Positions 43,695 to 52,981 of a DNA stretch of 64,000 nucleotides are shown here, in pieces; positions within the stretch are counted from its first letter, which is position 1; every line of letters begins with the position of its first letter. The position numbers and the translations under genes are program-made. Below the pieces are notes generated by a model. The model did no database searches, was not told the origin of the DNA, and saw nothing but the letters and a program-made list of their open reading frames with translations. The DNA is from Novosphingobium rosa NBRC 15208. Lineage in GTDB: Bacteria; Pseudomonadota; Alphaproteobacteria; Sphingomonadales; Sphingomonadaceae. The stretch is taken from contig NZ_BCZE01000041.1 in assembly GCF_001598555.1 (NCBI RefSeq), positions 1 through 64,000 on the forward strand, in the 5' to 3' direction.

Positions 43695-45998
43695 TTACCG
43701 CACAGCGGCGGGAAGCGTGGCCTGCGTCAAATGCAGGGTCTTGGCGGCCTGCTCGTCACCGGCCTGAGCGCCCAGAGTCAGGCGATAGTCGCCCGCCTCG
43801 ATGCGCCAGTTGCGCGCGGCCGCCTGCCAATGGGCCAGCGCATGGATCTCGACCGGCAGGGTCAGATGGCGCGTCTCGCCCGGCGCCAGCTGCACGCGGC
43901 CATAGGCTACCAGACGCGCAGTGCCGCCGCCCGGCAACGTGGCATAGACCTGTGGCACGGCGGCGCCAGCCACCTGCCCCTTGTTGGTGACATCGAGGCT
44001 GACCATCGGCCCCTTCGCGCCCTGCGTCACGGCAAAGCCACCAAAGGCGAATTGCGTGTAGCTCAGGCCGTAACCGAAGGGGAACAGGGGTTTCAGGCCC
44101 TGCTTGGCGTACCAGCGATAGCCGACATCGGCGCCCTCGCGGTAATCCACCACGAAGCTCTTGGCCTGCCCGCCCGCCGAACCGGCGTTGGAGGCGGCGT
44201 CATCCGCCTTCACGATCTCCAGACCGATGGGCGCGGGACGCGGGGCTTGTCCCTCGCTGGCCGGGAAGGTGATCGGCAGATGGCCCGAGGGGTTGACCTT
44301 GCCCAGCAGGATATTGGCGATCGCCTCGCCGCCGCGCTGGCCCGGATACCAGGCGGCCAGCACCGCGCCCACCTTGCCCAGCCAGGGCATCAGCACCGGG
44401 CCGCCGCTTTCCACCACCACCACGGTTTTGGGCTGGGCCTGCGCCACACCGGCGATCAGGGCATCCTGATTGTCGGGCAGCTTGAGGTCGAGAATATCCT
44501 CGGCCTCGGTGCGCCACTGGGTGGCGAAGACCAGCGCCAGATCGGCCTGCCCAGCAGCCTGTGCCGCCGCAGCCGGATCGCTGCCATCGACATAGGTGAT
44601 CTGCGCCGAGGGCAGCAGCGCGCGCAGCGCCTGCAGCGGCGAGGAATTGTGCCACGTCGTGCGTGCAAAGCCGGCAGCCGGGCCACCCTTCAGCGGAATT
44701 TCCACCGGCACACCGCCGACCGAACGCACCTGCGACGACCCGCCGCCCGATAGCACGCCGACATCGGCATGGCCGCCGATCAGCACGATCTTCTTGACGC
44801 TGGCCGCCAGCGGCAGCACGCCCGCGTTCTTGAGCAGCACGATGCCCTCTTCCGCCGCCTTCTGCGCCACATCGGCGTGAGCGGTGTAATCGATGGGCTG
44901 CGCCGTCACCGGCGTGGGATTGTCATAGAGGCCGCTGGCGAAGATGCCGGTCAGCACATTGCGCGCCATGGCGTCCAACTGGCTGGCGGGCACGTCGCCC
45001 TTGGCCAGCGCAGCCTTCAGCGGTTCGCCGAAGTAGATTTCCTTGTCCAGCTCCTCGCCCGACTGCTGGTCGAGGCCGGACATGGCGGCCTTCACCGTCG
45101 AATGCACCGCGCCCCAGTCGGACATGACGAAGCCCTGATAGTGCCAGTCGCCGCGCAGCACGGTCGTCAGCAGCTCATGGCTTTCGCAGGCATGCTCGGT
45201 GTTGACCAGATTGTAGGCGCACATCACCGAGGCGGGCTTGCCGCGCGCAATGGCGATGTTGAAGGCCAGCAGATCGCTTTCGTGAAGCGCGGTCCAGTCG
45301 AGATGCGAATCCGCGATCATCCGCCCCGTCTCCTGCGCGTTGAGCGCGAAATGCTTGACGGTGGAGATGATGTGGTTGCTCTGCACGCCCGCGATGCTGG
45401 CCCCGGCAAGATTGCCCGCCAGCACCGGGTCTTCGCCCAGATATTCGAAATCGCGGCCACCCCACGGATCGCGCGTCAGGTTGACGCCGCCGGCCAGCAG
45501 CACGTTGAAGGTCTTTGCGCGCGCCTCGGCCCCGGCCATGCGGCCACCGGCATAGGCGACATCAGCGTCGAAGCTGGCGGCGGTGGCAAGGCTGGAGGGC
45601 AGCGCCGTGGCGACGTCGCCCTTGCGCTGCTCGACCTGGTTGGCGACGCCGAGGCTGGCGTCGCTCTCACGCAGGGTCGGGATGCCCAGATGCGGGATGC
45701 CCGGCATATAGCCCGCCGAGGGGATCATGTCCGTCGGCATGCCCGGCTTGCCCATGGTGAAGGGCGGAAAATAGGTGCGGACCAGCTGAAGCTTTTCAGC
45801 CTGAGTCATGGCGGCCAGCAGAGCGGTGGCGCGGGCTTGCGCGTCCAGCTTGCGGTCCTGCCAGATGGGGTTGGTCTTCGCGGTGGAAGCGGGTTTGGTC
45901 GCAACGGCCTTTGCGGCAACCGGGGTGGCGCCAGCAGGCAGGGCAATGGCCAAAGCGGCCAGCGCGATGGAGGCGAAAGTGATCGCGGGCAGGCGCAT
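43695..45998 (-). CDS. bglX: Periplasmic glycoside hydrolase family 3 beta-glucosidase
   Basis: A 767-aa exported GH3 enzyme. The signal peptide (MRLPAITFASIALAALAIALPAGA) is followed by the N-terminal TIM-barrel domain with KHFALNAQETGR and the catalytic nucleophile region GFVMSDWGAVHS (Asp in SDW). The alpha/beta sandwich domain (AEEGIVLLKNAGVLPL; VVVESGGPVLMPWL) and a fibronectin-III-like C-terminus (YGLSYTQFAFGG; APGETRHLTLPVEI) complete it. It degrades beta-glucosides or cello- or xylo-oligosaccharides. It is downstream of a TonB receptor on the same strand in the glucoside locus. Confidence 0.94.
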   Translation of the reverse strand: MRLPAITFASIALAALAIALPAGATPVAAKAVATKPASTAKTNPIWQDRKLDAQARATALLAAMTQAEKLQLVRTYFPPFTMGKPGMPTDMIPSAGYMPGIPHLGIPTLRESDASLGVANQVEQRKGDVATALPSSLATAASFDADVAYAGGRMAGAEARAKTFNVLLAGGVNLTRDPWGGRDFEYLGEDPVLAGNLAGASIAGVQSNHIISTVKHFALNAQETGRMIADSHLDWTALHESDLLAFNIAIARGKPASVMCAYNLVNTEHACESHELLTTVLRGDWHYQGFVMSDWGAVHSTVKAAMSGLDQQSGEELDKEIYFGEPLKAALAKGDVPASQLDAMARNVLTGIFASGLYDNPTPVTAQPIDYTAHADVAQKAAEEGIVLLKNAGVLPLAASVKKIVLIGGHADVGVLSGGGSSQVRSVGGVPVEIPLKGGPAAGFARTTWHNSSPLQALRALLPSAQITYVDGSDPAAAAQAAGQADLALVFATQWRTEAEDILDLKLPDNQDALIAGVAQAQPKTVVVVESGGPVLMPWLGKVGAVLAAWYPGQRGGEAIANILLGKVNPSGHLPITFPASEGQAPRPAPIGLEIVKADDAASNAGSAGGQAKSFVVDYREGADVGYRWYAKQGLKPLFPFGYGLSYTQFAFGGFAVTQGAKGPMVSLDVTNKGQVAGAAVPQVYATLPGGGTARLVAYGRVQLAPGETRHLTLPVEIHALAHWQAAARNWRIEAGDYRLTLGAQAGDEQAAKTLHLTQATLPAAVR

Positions 45999-46034
45999 GG
46001 TCAGGCCTCATGGGAAGATTTTGGAAGAAAAAGC

Positions 46035-46144
46035 TCTCCGGCCCAGATCTGGGCCGGAGAAAGGGCACAGCCACCGCCGACGGGGGGGATCAGAACGGCG
46101 GTGGCTGTGCGTGTCATCCGGAGTTGCTGGGCGCGCTCCGGATG
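46035..46144 (-). terminator. Cluster of three hairpins between GH3 and TonB-receptor genes
   Basis: A perfect 26-bp palindrome (46035-46060, centre AGATCT, arms CTCCGGCCC / GGGCCGGAG), followed on the minus strand by GCTTTTTCTTCC, is an intrinsic terminator. Next to it are CACAGCCACCGCC / GGCGGTGGCTGTG (46067-46109; 13-bp stem) and CATCCGGAG / CTCCGGATG (46115-46144; 9-bp stem). They separate the receptor stop (46155) from the GH3 start, so they may partly decouple the two or protect the receptor mRNA. Confidence 0.75.
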
Positions 46145-46154
46145 AAACAGCAGG

Positions 46155-48626
46155 TTAGAAGCTGCCGCGCAGGCGAACGCCCCAGGTGCGCGGCGGCTCG
46201 TAGTTCGACAGATAGACCGGCGGCAGGTTGTTCGTCGGGCCCGACACGCCGCCGCTGGTGCGGATGTGGTGGTCGGTCAGGTTCTGGACGAAGGCCTCGA
46301 CCATATATTTGCCGCCGGGCATGGTGTAGGCCAGACCCATGTCGATCTTGGCGAAAGCCTTCTGCTGATCGAAGCCGGTGCCCAGCAGACCCTTGCCCGC
46401 CTGATTGGCGGCGGCATAGCGGCTGGCAACGTCGCCGTTGAAGTAGCTCAACCAGCTGCGGGTCTCATAGTGCAGGGTGAAGCGGGGCGTCAGCTTGCCG
46501 CCATTGTCCATCACAACATCATGCTCATAGGTCGCGGTTGCGGAGAAACGCGGCGCATGCGGCAGCTCGTTGCCCTTGAGGTTCTCAAGGTTGGCGGGCG
46601 TGTTGTTGTAGATGCGGTTGTCGACGGTGATCAGGTCGTCCAGCTTGGTCTTCTGCACCGTGGCCGCCAGGTTCAGGCGGTCGTTGCGGGTGATGTTGGC
46701 CGTCAGTTCCGCTTCGAAGCCGTAGGACTTGGCGCCCTTGGCGTTGGTGGTGACGATCTGGCTGCCCACGATGTTGCCATTGGCATCGCGCGTGGTGATC
46801 GCCTGATTGACCTGATAGCCGGTGAACTTGCTGTAATAGGCGGCAAGGTTCAGCGTGGCGCGGCCACCGAAGAAGCGCGACTTCGAACCGATTTCATAGT
46901 TGGTCAGCGTCTCGGGACCGGCGAGCAGGCCGCCGTCCTCGATGTTGCCCGACTTGAAGCCGGTGCTCACGCTGGCATAGGCCAGCGTGCTGTCGGTCAC
47001 CTGCGCGTCGGCGCGGGCCAGCCAGGTCAGCTTGTTCCACGAACCATGGGTGTCGTTGTTCGAGATGCCCCAGAGGTTGCCATACTGCGCGGTCTGGGCG
47101 TTCAGCTGGTTGACCACATCCTGCGCATTGCCCGCGCCGTTGAGGTCAAGGTTGAAGATGCCCGGAATGTTGGGAATGGCCGCGGCGCAGGCAGCGGCCT
47201 GAGCGCCGGTCAGCGTCGAGGGGCAGCCGCTGAAGGTCACGTTGCGGCCACCGACGTCGCGCTTCTGGTCATGGGTGAAGCGCAGACCGCCGGTGAAGTT
47301 GATCTTGTCCGTCGCGTGCCAGATGGCCTGACCGAAGGCGGCGGCGGAGTCGATCGAGCGATCGGCCTGGATGAAGGTGCCGGCCCAGTTGAAGGTGCCG
47401 TCACGATAGCCGTTGCGCTGGTCGATGTCGAAGCGGATCTTGTTGACCTCATGGCTGTAATAGCCGCCCAGAATCCAGTCGATCGCGTTCTTGCCGGTCG
47501 ACTTGAGCTGAACTTCATGGCTCCAGAAGTCATAGCGCGAGAAGGCGGTGCGGTTCTCGCCGAAGGCATCGACGGGGGCCGTGGGGCCGGTGGGCGGGAA
47601 GGCGCCGGCATCGGCGTCGGAATCCGCCGTGCCGCCCACGCGCGACCAGCCCGCGATGTAGGTCAGGCCGATGTGATCGGTCAGATCATAGCCCATGTTC
47701 GAGCGGATGCCCACCGAGTAGCGGTTGGTCTCGGGCGCGGTGTCGATCTGGGCCGACCAGAAGGAGGTGCCGGGGCGCGGCGTCTGCAGCAGCGACAGGA
47801 TCGGCGAACCATCGTCCTTGTAGTATTCGGCGGTCAGATCCCAGTGGAACTTGGGCAGTTCCCAGCGCGCGCTCAGGCGGGCCGACTTCTGGTCGCCGGC
47901 GTAATAGCGCTTGCCGCTGGTGACATAGGCCGAGGGGTTGATGCCGGGGCCGGTGGGCGCGGGCTGATAGGCGATGTAGCCGTCATGACGATCGGTGATG
48001 AAGGCCGCGCGCAGCGCGAAATTGTCGGTGACGGGGATGTTCAGCATGCCGCGGATGCCGAAGCGGTTGTAGGCGCCGCCCACCACCTCGACCTCGGCCG
48101 AAAGCTTGTCGAACTTGGGCTTGGCGGTGACGAGGCTGACCGCGCCGACGGTGGCGTTGCGGCCGAACAGCGTGCCCTGCGGGCCGCGCAGCACTTCAAC
48201 GCGCTCCATGTCGTACATCAGCGCCGAGGCGCCCTGGGCGCGCGGGCTGTAGATGCCATCGACATAGATGGCGACTTCGGGGTCGGCCACTTCGGTGTAG
48301 GCGCTGTCGTTGCCGATGCCGCGCATGGTCAGCAGGATGGCGCCCTGGTCGCCCTGCTGGGCGAAGTGCAGGCTGGGCACATACTGGGCCAGGCCGGTCA
48401 CATCCTTGACCTGCTGCTTGTTGAGCAGATCCTGGCTGAAGGCCGAAATGGCGATCGGCGTCTTGGACAGGCTGGTTTCGCGCTTGGTGGCGGTCACCAC
48501 GATTTCGGCGACCTGCGTGCCGTCATTGGCAGTCTGGGTGGCCGGAGCAGTCTGGGCGTGCAGAGCGGGCGTGAAAGCCACAACAGCCGCAAGCGCCGTG
48601 CTTGCGGCAAGCATATGCCGTACCAT
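46155..48626 (-). CDS. TonB-dependent outer-membrane receptor of the glucoside locus
   Basis: An 823-aa outer-membrane receptor. The signal peptide (MLAASTALAAVVAFTPALHAQ) is followed by a TonB-box-like AEIVVTATKRETSLSKTPIAIS and the plug motif MERVEVLRGPQGTLFGRNATVGAVSLVT. The barrel ends with PPRTWGVRLRGSF and terminal Phe. The start at 48626 is supported by AGGGAG upstream. LacI-type operators lie 57 and 92 bp upstream. With the GH3, GH1 and MFS genes it probably imports oligosaccharides; the substrate class is inferred from context. Confidence 0.94.
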   Translation of the reverse strand: MVRHMLAASTALAAVVAFTPALHAQTAPATQTANDGTQVAEIVVTATKRETSLSKTPIAISAFSQDLLNKQQVKDVTGLAQYVPSLHFAQQGDQGAILLTMRGIGNDSAYTEVADPEVAIYVDGIYSPRAQGASALMYDMERVEVLRGPQGTLFGRNATVGAVSLVTAKPKFDKLSAEVEVVGGAYNRFGIRGMLNIPVTDNFALRAAFITDRHDGYIAYQPAPTGPGINPSAYVTSGKRYYAGDQKSARLSARWELPKFHWDLTAEYYKDDGSPILSLLQTPRPGTSFWSAQIDTAPETNRYSVGIRSNMGYDLTDHIGLTYIAGWSRVGGTADSDADAGAFPPTGPTAPVDAFGENRTAFSRYDFWSHEVQLKSTGKNAIDWILGGYYSHEVNKIRFDIDQRNGYRDGTFNWAGTFIQADRSIDSAAAFGQAIWHATDKINFTGGLRFTHDQKRDVGGRNVTFSGCPSTLTGAQAAACAAAIPNIPGIFNLDLNGAGNAQDVVNQLNAQTAQYGNLWGISNNDTHGSWNKLTWLARADAQVTDSTLAYASVSTGFKSGNIEDGGLLAGPETLTNYEIGSKSRFFGGRATLNLAAYYSKFTGYQVNQAITTRDANGNIVGSQIVTTNAKGAKSYGFEAELTANITRNDRLNLAATVQKTKLDDLITVDNRIYNNTPANLENLKGNELPHAPRFSATATYEHDVVMDNGGKLTPRFTLHYETRSWLSYFNGDVASRYAAANQAGKGLLGTGFDQQKAFAKIDMGLAYTMPGGKYMVEAFVQNLTDHHIRTSGGVSGPTNNLPPVYLSNYEPPRTWGVRLRGSF

Positions 48627-48682
48627 GTATCATCTCCCTGTTCCATGCCCGTTGGCATGTCTGACCGGCGATCTGTCTCGAT

Positions 48683-48698
48683 TTGACATCGATGTCAA
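48683..48698. promoter_or_regulatory. LacI-type operator, site 1
   Basis: TTGACATCGATGTCAA is a perfect 16-bp palindrome with the central CG typical of LacI/GalR sites. It lies 57 bp upstream of the TonB-receptor start and recurs perfectly at 52630. Confidence 0.85.
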
Positions 48699-48717
48699 CA
48701 TCGGCGCATACGTTTCC

Positions 48718-48729
48718 GACATCGATGTC
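48718..48729. promoter_or_regulatory. LacI-type operator, site 2
   Basis: GACATCGATGTC, a second palindromic core centred 33 bp (about three helical turns) from site 1. It sits between the divergent receptor and lacI genes. Paired sites favour cooperative binding. Confidence 0.8.
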
Positions 48730-48866
48730 AAACATTCGCCGCAAAGCGATGCAAAGCTGCCACACCGCTTGCACCGCGCCACAAAGCGCCTAATCTGGCC
48801 GCGCCTGCCCTATAATGGGCACGGGCGGGCGCCAGAAACGGCTCATAGGAAAGCATCGGGTCTATC

Positions 48867-49898
48867 GTGATCGTTACCATCAAGGATGTGGCTGAGCGCG
48901 CCGGGGTCTCGCCCAAGACGGTCTCGCGCGTGCTCAACAATGAAACACATGTGCGCCCGCAATTGCGCGAAACCGTGCTGCGGGTGATCGAGGAGCTGAA
49001 TTACAAGCCCAACATGTTCGCGCGCGGGCTTTCCAGCGCGCGCTCCTATCTGATCGGCCTGTTCATCTACGACCCCTACTGGTCGGGCTATGCCACGGAT
49101 ATCCAGCTGGGCGCGCTGCGCCGCTGCCGCGAACTGGGCTATCACCTGGTGATCGAACCCATCGACCCGCATATCGAGGGCGCCGCCGAGCAGGTGGTGG
49201 ACAGCGTGGCCGGGCTGCGGCTGGACGGGGTGATCCTGCCCCCGCCGCTCTGCACCTTCGAGCCGCTGCTGGCCCGGATCGAGGAAATGGGCATGGCCTA
49301 TGTGCGCATCTCGCCGGGACAGGACATGGACCGTTCCGCGCTGGTGGAGATCGACGAATACGCCGCCGCCCATGAGATGACCCGCCATCTGATCGAACTG
49401 GGCCACCGCGACATCGGCTTTGTGGAAGGCATCCCCACCCACGCCGCCGCCGCCCGCCGCTATGCCGGTTTCAAGACCGCCATGGCCGAGGCGGGCCTGA
49501 CCGTGAACCCGGACTGGGTGCTGCCCGGCATGTTCACCTTCCAGACCGGCTTTGCCGCCGCCGACGAGCTGCTCTCACGCAAGGGCCCCCTGCCCACCGC
49601 CCTGTTCTGCGCCAATGACGACATGGCGCTGGGCGCGGTCTCCGCCGCGCGCAAGCATGGGCTGGAGGCGCCCGCCGACCTCTCCATCGTCGGCTTCGAC
49701 GATGCGCCCGCCGCGCGCTTCTCATGGCCGCCGATCACCACCATGCGCCAGCCGGTCAGCGATATGGTGGCCAGCGCGGTGGACATGCTGGTCGATCCCA
49801 AATACCGCCGCGATGCGGGCAAGGATGGGGGCAAGCCAGCGCCACGTCTGCAACTGCCCTTCGCGCTGGTGCAGCGCCAGAGCGCCGCCACGCCGTGA
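48867..49898 (+). CDS. LacI family transcriptional regulator
   Basis: A 343-aa repressor. The N-terminal HTH reads VTIKDVAERAGVSPKTVSRVLNNETHVRPQLRETV with the canonical hinge ELNYKPNMFARGLS, followed by a periplasmic-binding-protein-like sugar-sensing domain (LIGLFIYDPYWSGYATDI; GVILPPPLCTFEPLL; FCANDDMALGAVSAARKHG; FDDAPAARFSWPPITTM). The start at 48867 has the usual N-terminus. Its stop overlaps an MFS start (GTGA), so the two are coupled. The three GACATCGATGTC operators near it point to autoregulation plus control of the receptor and the GH1 gene, probably relieved by a glucoside. Confidence 0.95.
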   Translation: MIVTIKDVAERAGVSPKTVSRVLNNETHVRPQLRETVLRVIEELNYKPNMFARGLSSARSYLIGLFIYDPYWSGYATDIQLGALRRCRELGYHLVIEPIDPHIEGAAEQVVDSVAGLRLDGVILPPPLCTFEPLLARIEEMGMAYVRISPGQDMDRSALVEIDEYAAAHEMTRHLIELGHRDIGFVEGIPTHAAAARRYAGFKTAMAEAGLTVNPDWVLPGMFTFQTGFAAADELLSRKGPLPTALFCANDDMALGAVSAARKHGLEAPADLSIVGFDDAPAARFSWPPITTMRQPVSDMVASAVDMLVDPKYRRDAGKDGGKPAPRLQLPFALVQRQSAATP

Positions 49899-51088
49899 TT
49901 CCTGCCGAGGCGACGCCCCAGCCCCGCCAGCTGCGCTTCCTGCTGGCTTTCGCGCTGGCCTATGCCGGGGGCGTCCTCAGCTATATGCCGCTGCTCGGCT
50001 TTCTGCTGCCCGAGCGGATCGAGGCCATGGCGCATCAGGGCCGCATCGAGGCGCTCTCCACCGTGCTGGTGGCGGGCGCGGTGGTGGCCAGCCTGTCGAA
50101 CATCGCGGCGGGCTGGCTGAGCGACCGCAGCCTTGCCGCAGGGCGCAGCCGTCGCGGCTGGATCGGCATCGGGCTGGTGGGCACGGTGCTGGCCTATGGC
50201 TGGGTGTGGCGCGCGCAGGGGGCGACGGAGCTGCTGCTGGCGGTCTGCGCGGTGCAGGCGGCGATCAATGTGGTGCTGGCCCCGCTGCTGGCGATGCTGG
50301 CCGATGAAGTGCCCGATGCGCAAAAAGGTCTGGCCGGAGGGCTGACCACCGTGGCCCAGCCGGTCTCGATGGGGCTGAGCGCGGCGCTGGTGGCACTCGA
50401 ACAGCACAGCGAGGCGCTGGCCTATCTGGCGCTGACCGTGCTGATCACCGGCATGGTGCTGCCGCTGCTGGCCACGCAGGCAAGATTGCTGCCCGCCGCC
50501 CCACAAGCAGAGCATGCGCAACAGCCCTTCCAACAACAGGTCTGGCTGTGGATGGCGCGCTTTCTGCCGCAGACGGCAATGAACGTCCTTTCCTATTACC
50601 TCATCTATTACTTCGAGGATGTGACCCATGGCATGCCCGCCCCCGCGCTGGTGCAGCAGGTCAGCCTGCTGAGCGCCATCGCCACAACGCTGTCGGTGCC
50701 GCTGGCGGTGGTGGCCGGGCATTGGGCGCGCCGGCAGTCGCGCCGCCGTTTGCTGGCCCAGATCGCGGTGCTGGCCGCTGCCGCCGGTCTGCTGGCGATG
50801 CGTCTGGCGGATGGCTGGCAGGGCGCGGCGCTGGGCTATGGGCTGTTCGCGGTGGGCACCCATGTGTTTCTGGCGATGCATGCCGCGCTGCTGGTGCAGG
50901 CCCTGCCCTCGCCGCGCCATCGCGGGCGGGATATGGGGCTGCAGAATCTCTCCAACACCGTGCCCTCGCTGGTCGGCCCGGCGCTGGCGGTGTCTCTGGC
51001 GAGCGGCGGGCATTTCGCCCTGTTGCTTGGCGTGCTGGCGCCGATGGTTGTGCTCAGCGCCTTGTCGCTGGGGCTGGCGAAGGTCTGA
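49895..51088 (+). CDS. MFS transporter of the glucoside locus
   Basis: A 397-aa inner-membrane MFS permease with 12 segments. It starts with GTG at 49895, overlapping the LacI stop. N-half features are ALAYAGGVLSYMPLLGFLLPERIEAMA and the loop GWLSDRSLAAGRSRRGWIGIG (MFS motif A-like); the C-half contains RRQSRRRLLAQIAVL and LPSPRHRGRDMGLQNLSNTVPSLVGPAL. It resembles sphingomonad sugar-permease-like MFS proteins. Context (LacI, GH1, GH3, TonB receptor) suggests uptake of glucose or a disaccharide across the inner membrane. Confidence 0.9.
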   Translation: MIPAEATPQPRQLRFLLAFALAYAGGVLSYMPLLGFLLPERIEAMAHQGRIEALSTVLVAGAVVASLSNIAAGWLSDRSLAAGRSRRGWIGIGLVGTVLAYGWVWRAQGATELLLAVCAVQAAINVVLAPLLAMLADEVPDAQKGLAGGLTTVAQPVSMGLSAALVALEQHSEALAYLALTVLITGMVLPLLATQARLLPAAPQAEHAQQPFQQQVWLWMARFLPQTAMNVLSYYLIYYFEDVTHGMPAPALVQQVSLLSAIATTLSVPLAVVAGHWARRQSRRRLLAQIAVLAAAAGLLAMRLADGWQGAALGYGLFAVGTHVFLAMHAALLVQALPSPRHRGRDMGLQNLSNTVPSLVGPALAVSLASGGHFALLLGVLAPMVVLSALSLGLAKV

Positions 51089-51110
51089 CCCCGCCAGCCC
51101 CACGCGGCAT

Positions 51111-52577
51111 TTACACCAGAGCGTTGCGCCTGATGACCTCGCGATACCATGCCGCGCTCAGCTTGGGGGTGCGCTTCTGGGTGGCGAAATCGACGTAATG
51201 GATGCCGAAGCGCTTGGTGTAGCCATCGGCCCATTCGAAATTGTCCATCAGGCTCCACAGGAAATAACCCTTGAGCGGATAGCCCTCATTCGCCGCGCGG
51301 CGGAACTGGCCCAGATAGTTGCGCAGATACATGATGCGGTCCACGTCATCCACGCGGCCTTCATGCACCGGATCATCCGCCGATGCGCCGTTTTCCGAAA
51401 TGTAGATCGCCTTGGGCTTCCACATCTCGCTGACCTGACGCACGCCCCAATAGGCGACCTCCGGCCCCACCACCAGCCAGGGCGAGGCCATGCGCGGCGA
51501 GGAGGCGATATGCGGGATCACCTCGTAACCCTTGGCATTGTCGGCAGCGCGGGCCCATTCCGGGGCGTAGACATTGATCGCCAGAAAATCGAGCGGGCTG
51601 CCGATGGCCGCCATATCGCCCGCCTGCACCCTGGGCGCATCCGCCCCGGTCTCGGCCAGATAGGAATCGAGATAGCGTCCTTCCATGATCGCGGTGAGGA
51701 ACATGGCGTTGCGCTCCCGCGTGGCACGCTTGGCGGCCTCGATATGCTCGGGGGTTTCCATGACGGGCACGTGGAAGACGGTGTTGTCGGCCAGCCCTAC
51801 CTGCACGTCTTTCGGCGCATGGGCGCGCACCGCCTGCACGCCCAGACCATGCGCCAGAATGCCATGGTGGCGCACCTGATTCACCGCCTTTGCGGGCAGC
51901 TTCAGCCCCGGCGCATGGATGCCGTCCTGATGGCCCAGATCGGTGAAGCAGCGCAGCTCATTCACCGTCATGAAGTTCTTCACCCGGTCGCCCAGCGCCC
52001 TGGCCATCACGGCGGCGTAATCGGCATAGGCATGGGCGGTGTCGCGGTTCTGCCAGCCGCCGGGCAGCGCCTGAGGCAGATCCCAGTGGAACAGCGTGAC
52101 GTAAGGGGTGATCCCCGAAGCCAGCAGCGCGTCGACCACGCGGTTGTAGTAATCCAGCCCGCGCTGGTTGAGCGTGCCCTTCCCTTCCGGAAAGATGCGC
52201 GACCAGGCGATGGACATGCGATAGGTCGAGACGCCCAGACCTTTGAGCAGCGCGACATCCTCGGCCAGCCGGTGATAGCTGTCACAGGCGACATCGCCCG
52301 TCGCGCCCTCGGCGATCTTGCCGGGCGTGTGGCTGAAGGTGTCCCAGATGCTGGGGCCGCGCCCGTCTTCCTTCACCGCGCCCTCGATCTGATAGCTGGC
52401 CGTGGCGCAGCCCCAGCGGAAACCCTCAGGGAAGCTCTGGGGCGCGGCGGCGGCGAAAGCAGCAGGCCCATCCAGCGCCAGCCCCGCCGCCCCGGCAACG
52501 CCCAGCGCGCGGGCCATATCGCGGCGGGTCAGCATGGTGGAACGGGCAAGGTTTTCGGGCAGCGCGCGAGACGACAT
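51111..52577 (-). CDS. bglA: Glycoside hydrolase family 1 beta-glucosidase with Tat-type leader
   Basis: A 488-aa GH1 enzyme. The first residues (SSRALPENLARSTMLTRRDMARALGVAGAAGLALDGPAAFA) contain a twin-Arg motif TRRDMA followed by a hydrophobic stretch, indicating export through Tat; the mature domain starts FPEGFRWGCATASYQIEGA. The acid/base Glu is in MTVNELRCF and the nucleophile Glu in IYISENGAS. Other marks are RMSIAWSRIFPEG and HYVDFATQKRTPKLSAAWY. The start at 52577 follows AAGGA. A LacI operator lies 53 bp upstream. It cleaves beta-glucosides imported by the locus. Confidence 0.94.
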   Translation of the reverse strand: MSSRALPENLARSTMLTRRDMARALGVAGAAGLALDGPAAFAAAAPQSFPEGFRWGCATASYQIEGAVKEDGRGPSIWDTFSHTPGKIAEGATGDVACDSYHRLAEDVALLKGLGVSTYRMSIAWSRIFPEGKGTLNQRGLDYYNRVVDALLASGITPYVTLFHWDLPQALPGGWQNRDTAHAYADYAAVMARALGDRVKNFMTVNELRCFTDLGHQDGIHAPGLKLPAKAVNQVRHHGILAHGLGVQAVRAHAPKDVQVGLADNTVFHVPVMETPEHIEAAKRATRERNAMFLTAIMEGRYLDSYLAETGADAPRVQAGDMAAIGSPLDFLAINVYAPEWARAADNAKGYEVIPHIASSPRMASPWLVVGPEVAYWGVRQVSEMWKPKAIYISENGASADDPVHEGRVDDVDRIMYLRNYLGQFRRAANEGYPLKGYFLWSLMDNFEWADGYTKRFGIHYVDFATQKRTPKLSAAWYREVIRRNALV

Positions 52578-52629
52578 CAAAGGCATCCTTATTCTTATGG
52601 GGAACGGGTCGCCGGATGGCTCCGCGAAA

Positions 52630-52645
52630 TTGACATCGATGTCAA
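52630..52645. promoter_or_regulatory. LacI-type operator, site 3
   Basis: TTGACATCGATGTCAA, identical to site 1, 53 bp upstream of the GH1 start. It links the GH1 gene, which is separated from the LacI gene by the MFS gene, to the same regulon. Confidence 0.85.
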
Positions 52646-52764
52646 GATTTGATTGATGTGCAGGATCGGGCCTGACGCAGGAACAATCGGGCGGGAACAA
52701 TATGGCCCGTCACCCCCTGTTCAGATCGGGGGGTTAGAAGGCAGCCATGAATGGAGGTCTGCTC

Positions 52765-52941
52765 ATGCGCGGTGTGATCTTTGCCTTACCGCTGTCTCTC
52801 GCTCTCTGGGCGATGATCTATGGCATCGCCCATTGCGCCATCCCCGCGCCAGAGCGCCATGCCATCGTGGCGCAGGCTCATGACGATCTGGCCATGGCGC
52901 GCCATGATATGCATCTGATGCTGATACCCGGAAACTCATAG
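52765..52941 (+). CDS. Small membrane protein
   Basis: A 58-aa protein with one hydrophobic segment (VIFALPLSLALWAMIYGIAHCAI) and a short His/Met-rich tail (HAIVAQAHDDLAMARHDMHLML). ATG 52765 has GGAGG 8 nt upstream and is preferred to ATG 52747. A terminator hairpin follows immediately. No family is recognised; it may be a small membrane-associated peptide, and the His/Met tail could bind a metal but there is no further support. Confidence 0.55.
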   Translation: MRGVIFALPLSLALWAMIYGIAHCAIPAPERHAIVAQAHDDLAMARHDMHLMLIPGNS

Positions 52942-52944
52942 AAA

Positions 52945-52977
52945 ACCGGCCCCGCATTGTCTGCAGGGCCGGTATTT
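52945..52977. terminator. Terminator between small protein and MHS transporter
   Basis: ACCGGCCC pairs with GGGCCGGT around 13 nt, with ATTTC on one side and AAAA on the other, between convergent genes. Confidence 0.75.
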
Positions 52978-52981
52978 CAGA

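Noticed and set aside
46266..48686. 806-aa plus-strand open frame
   Set aside because: Shadow of the TonB receptor; no domain and composition of a GC artefact.
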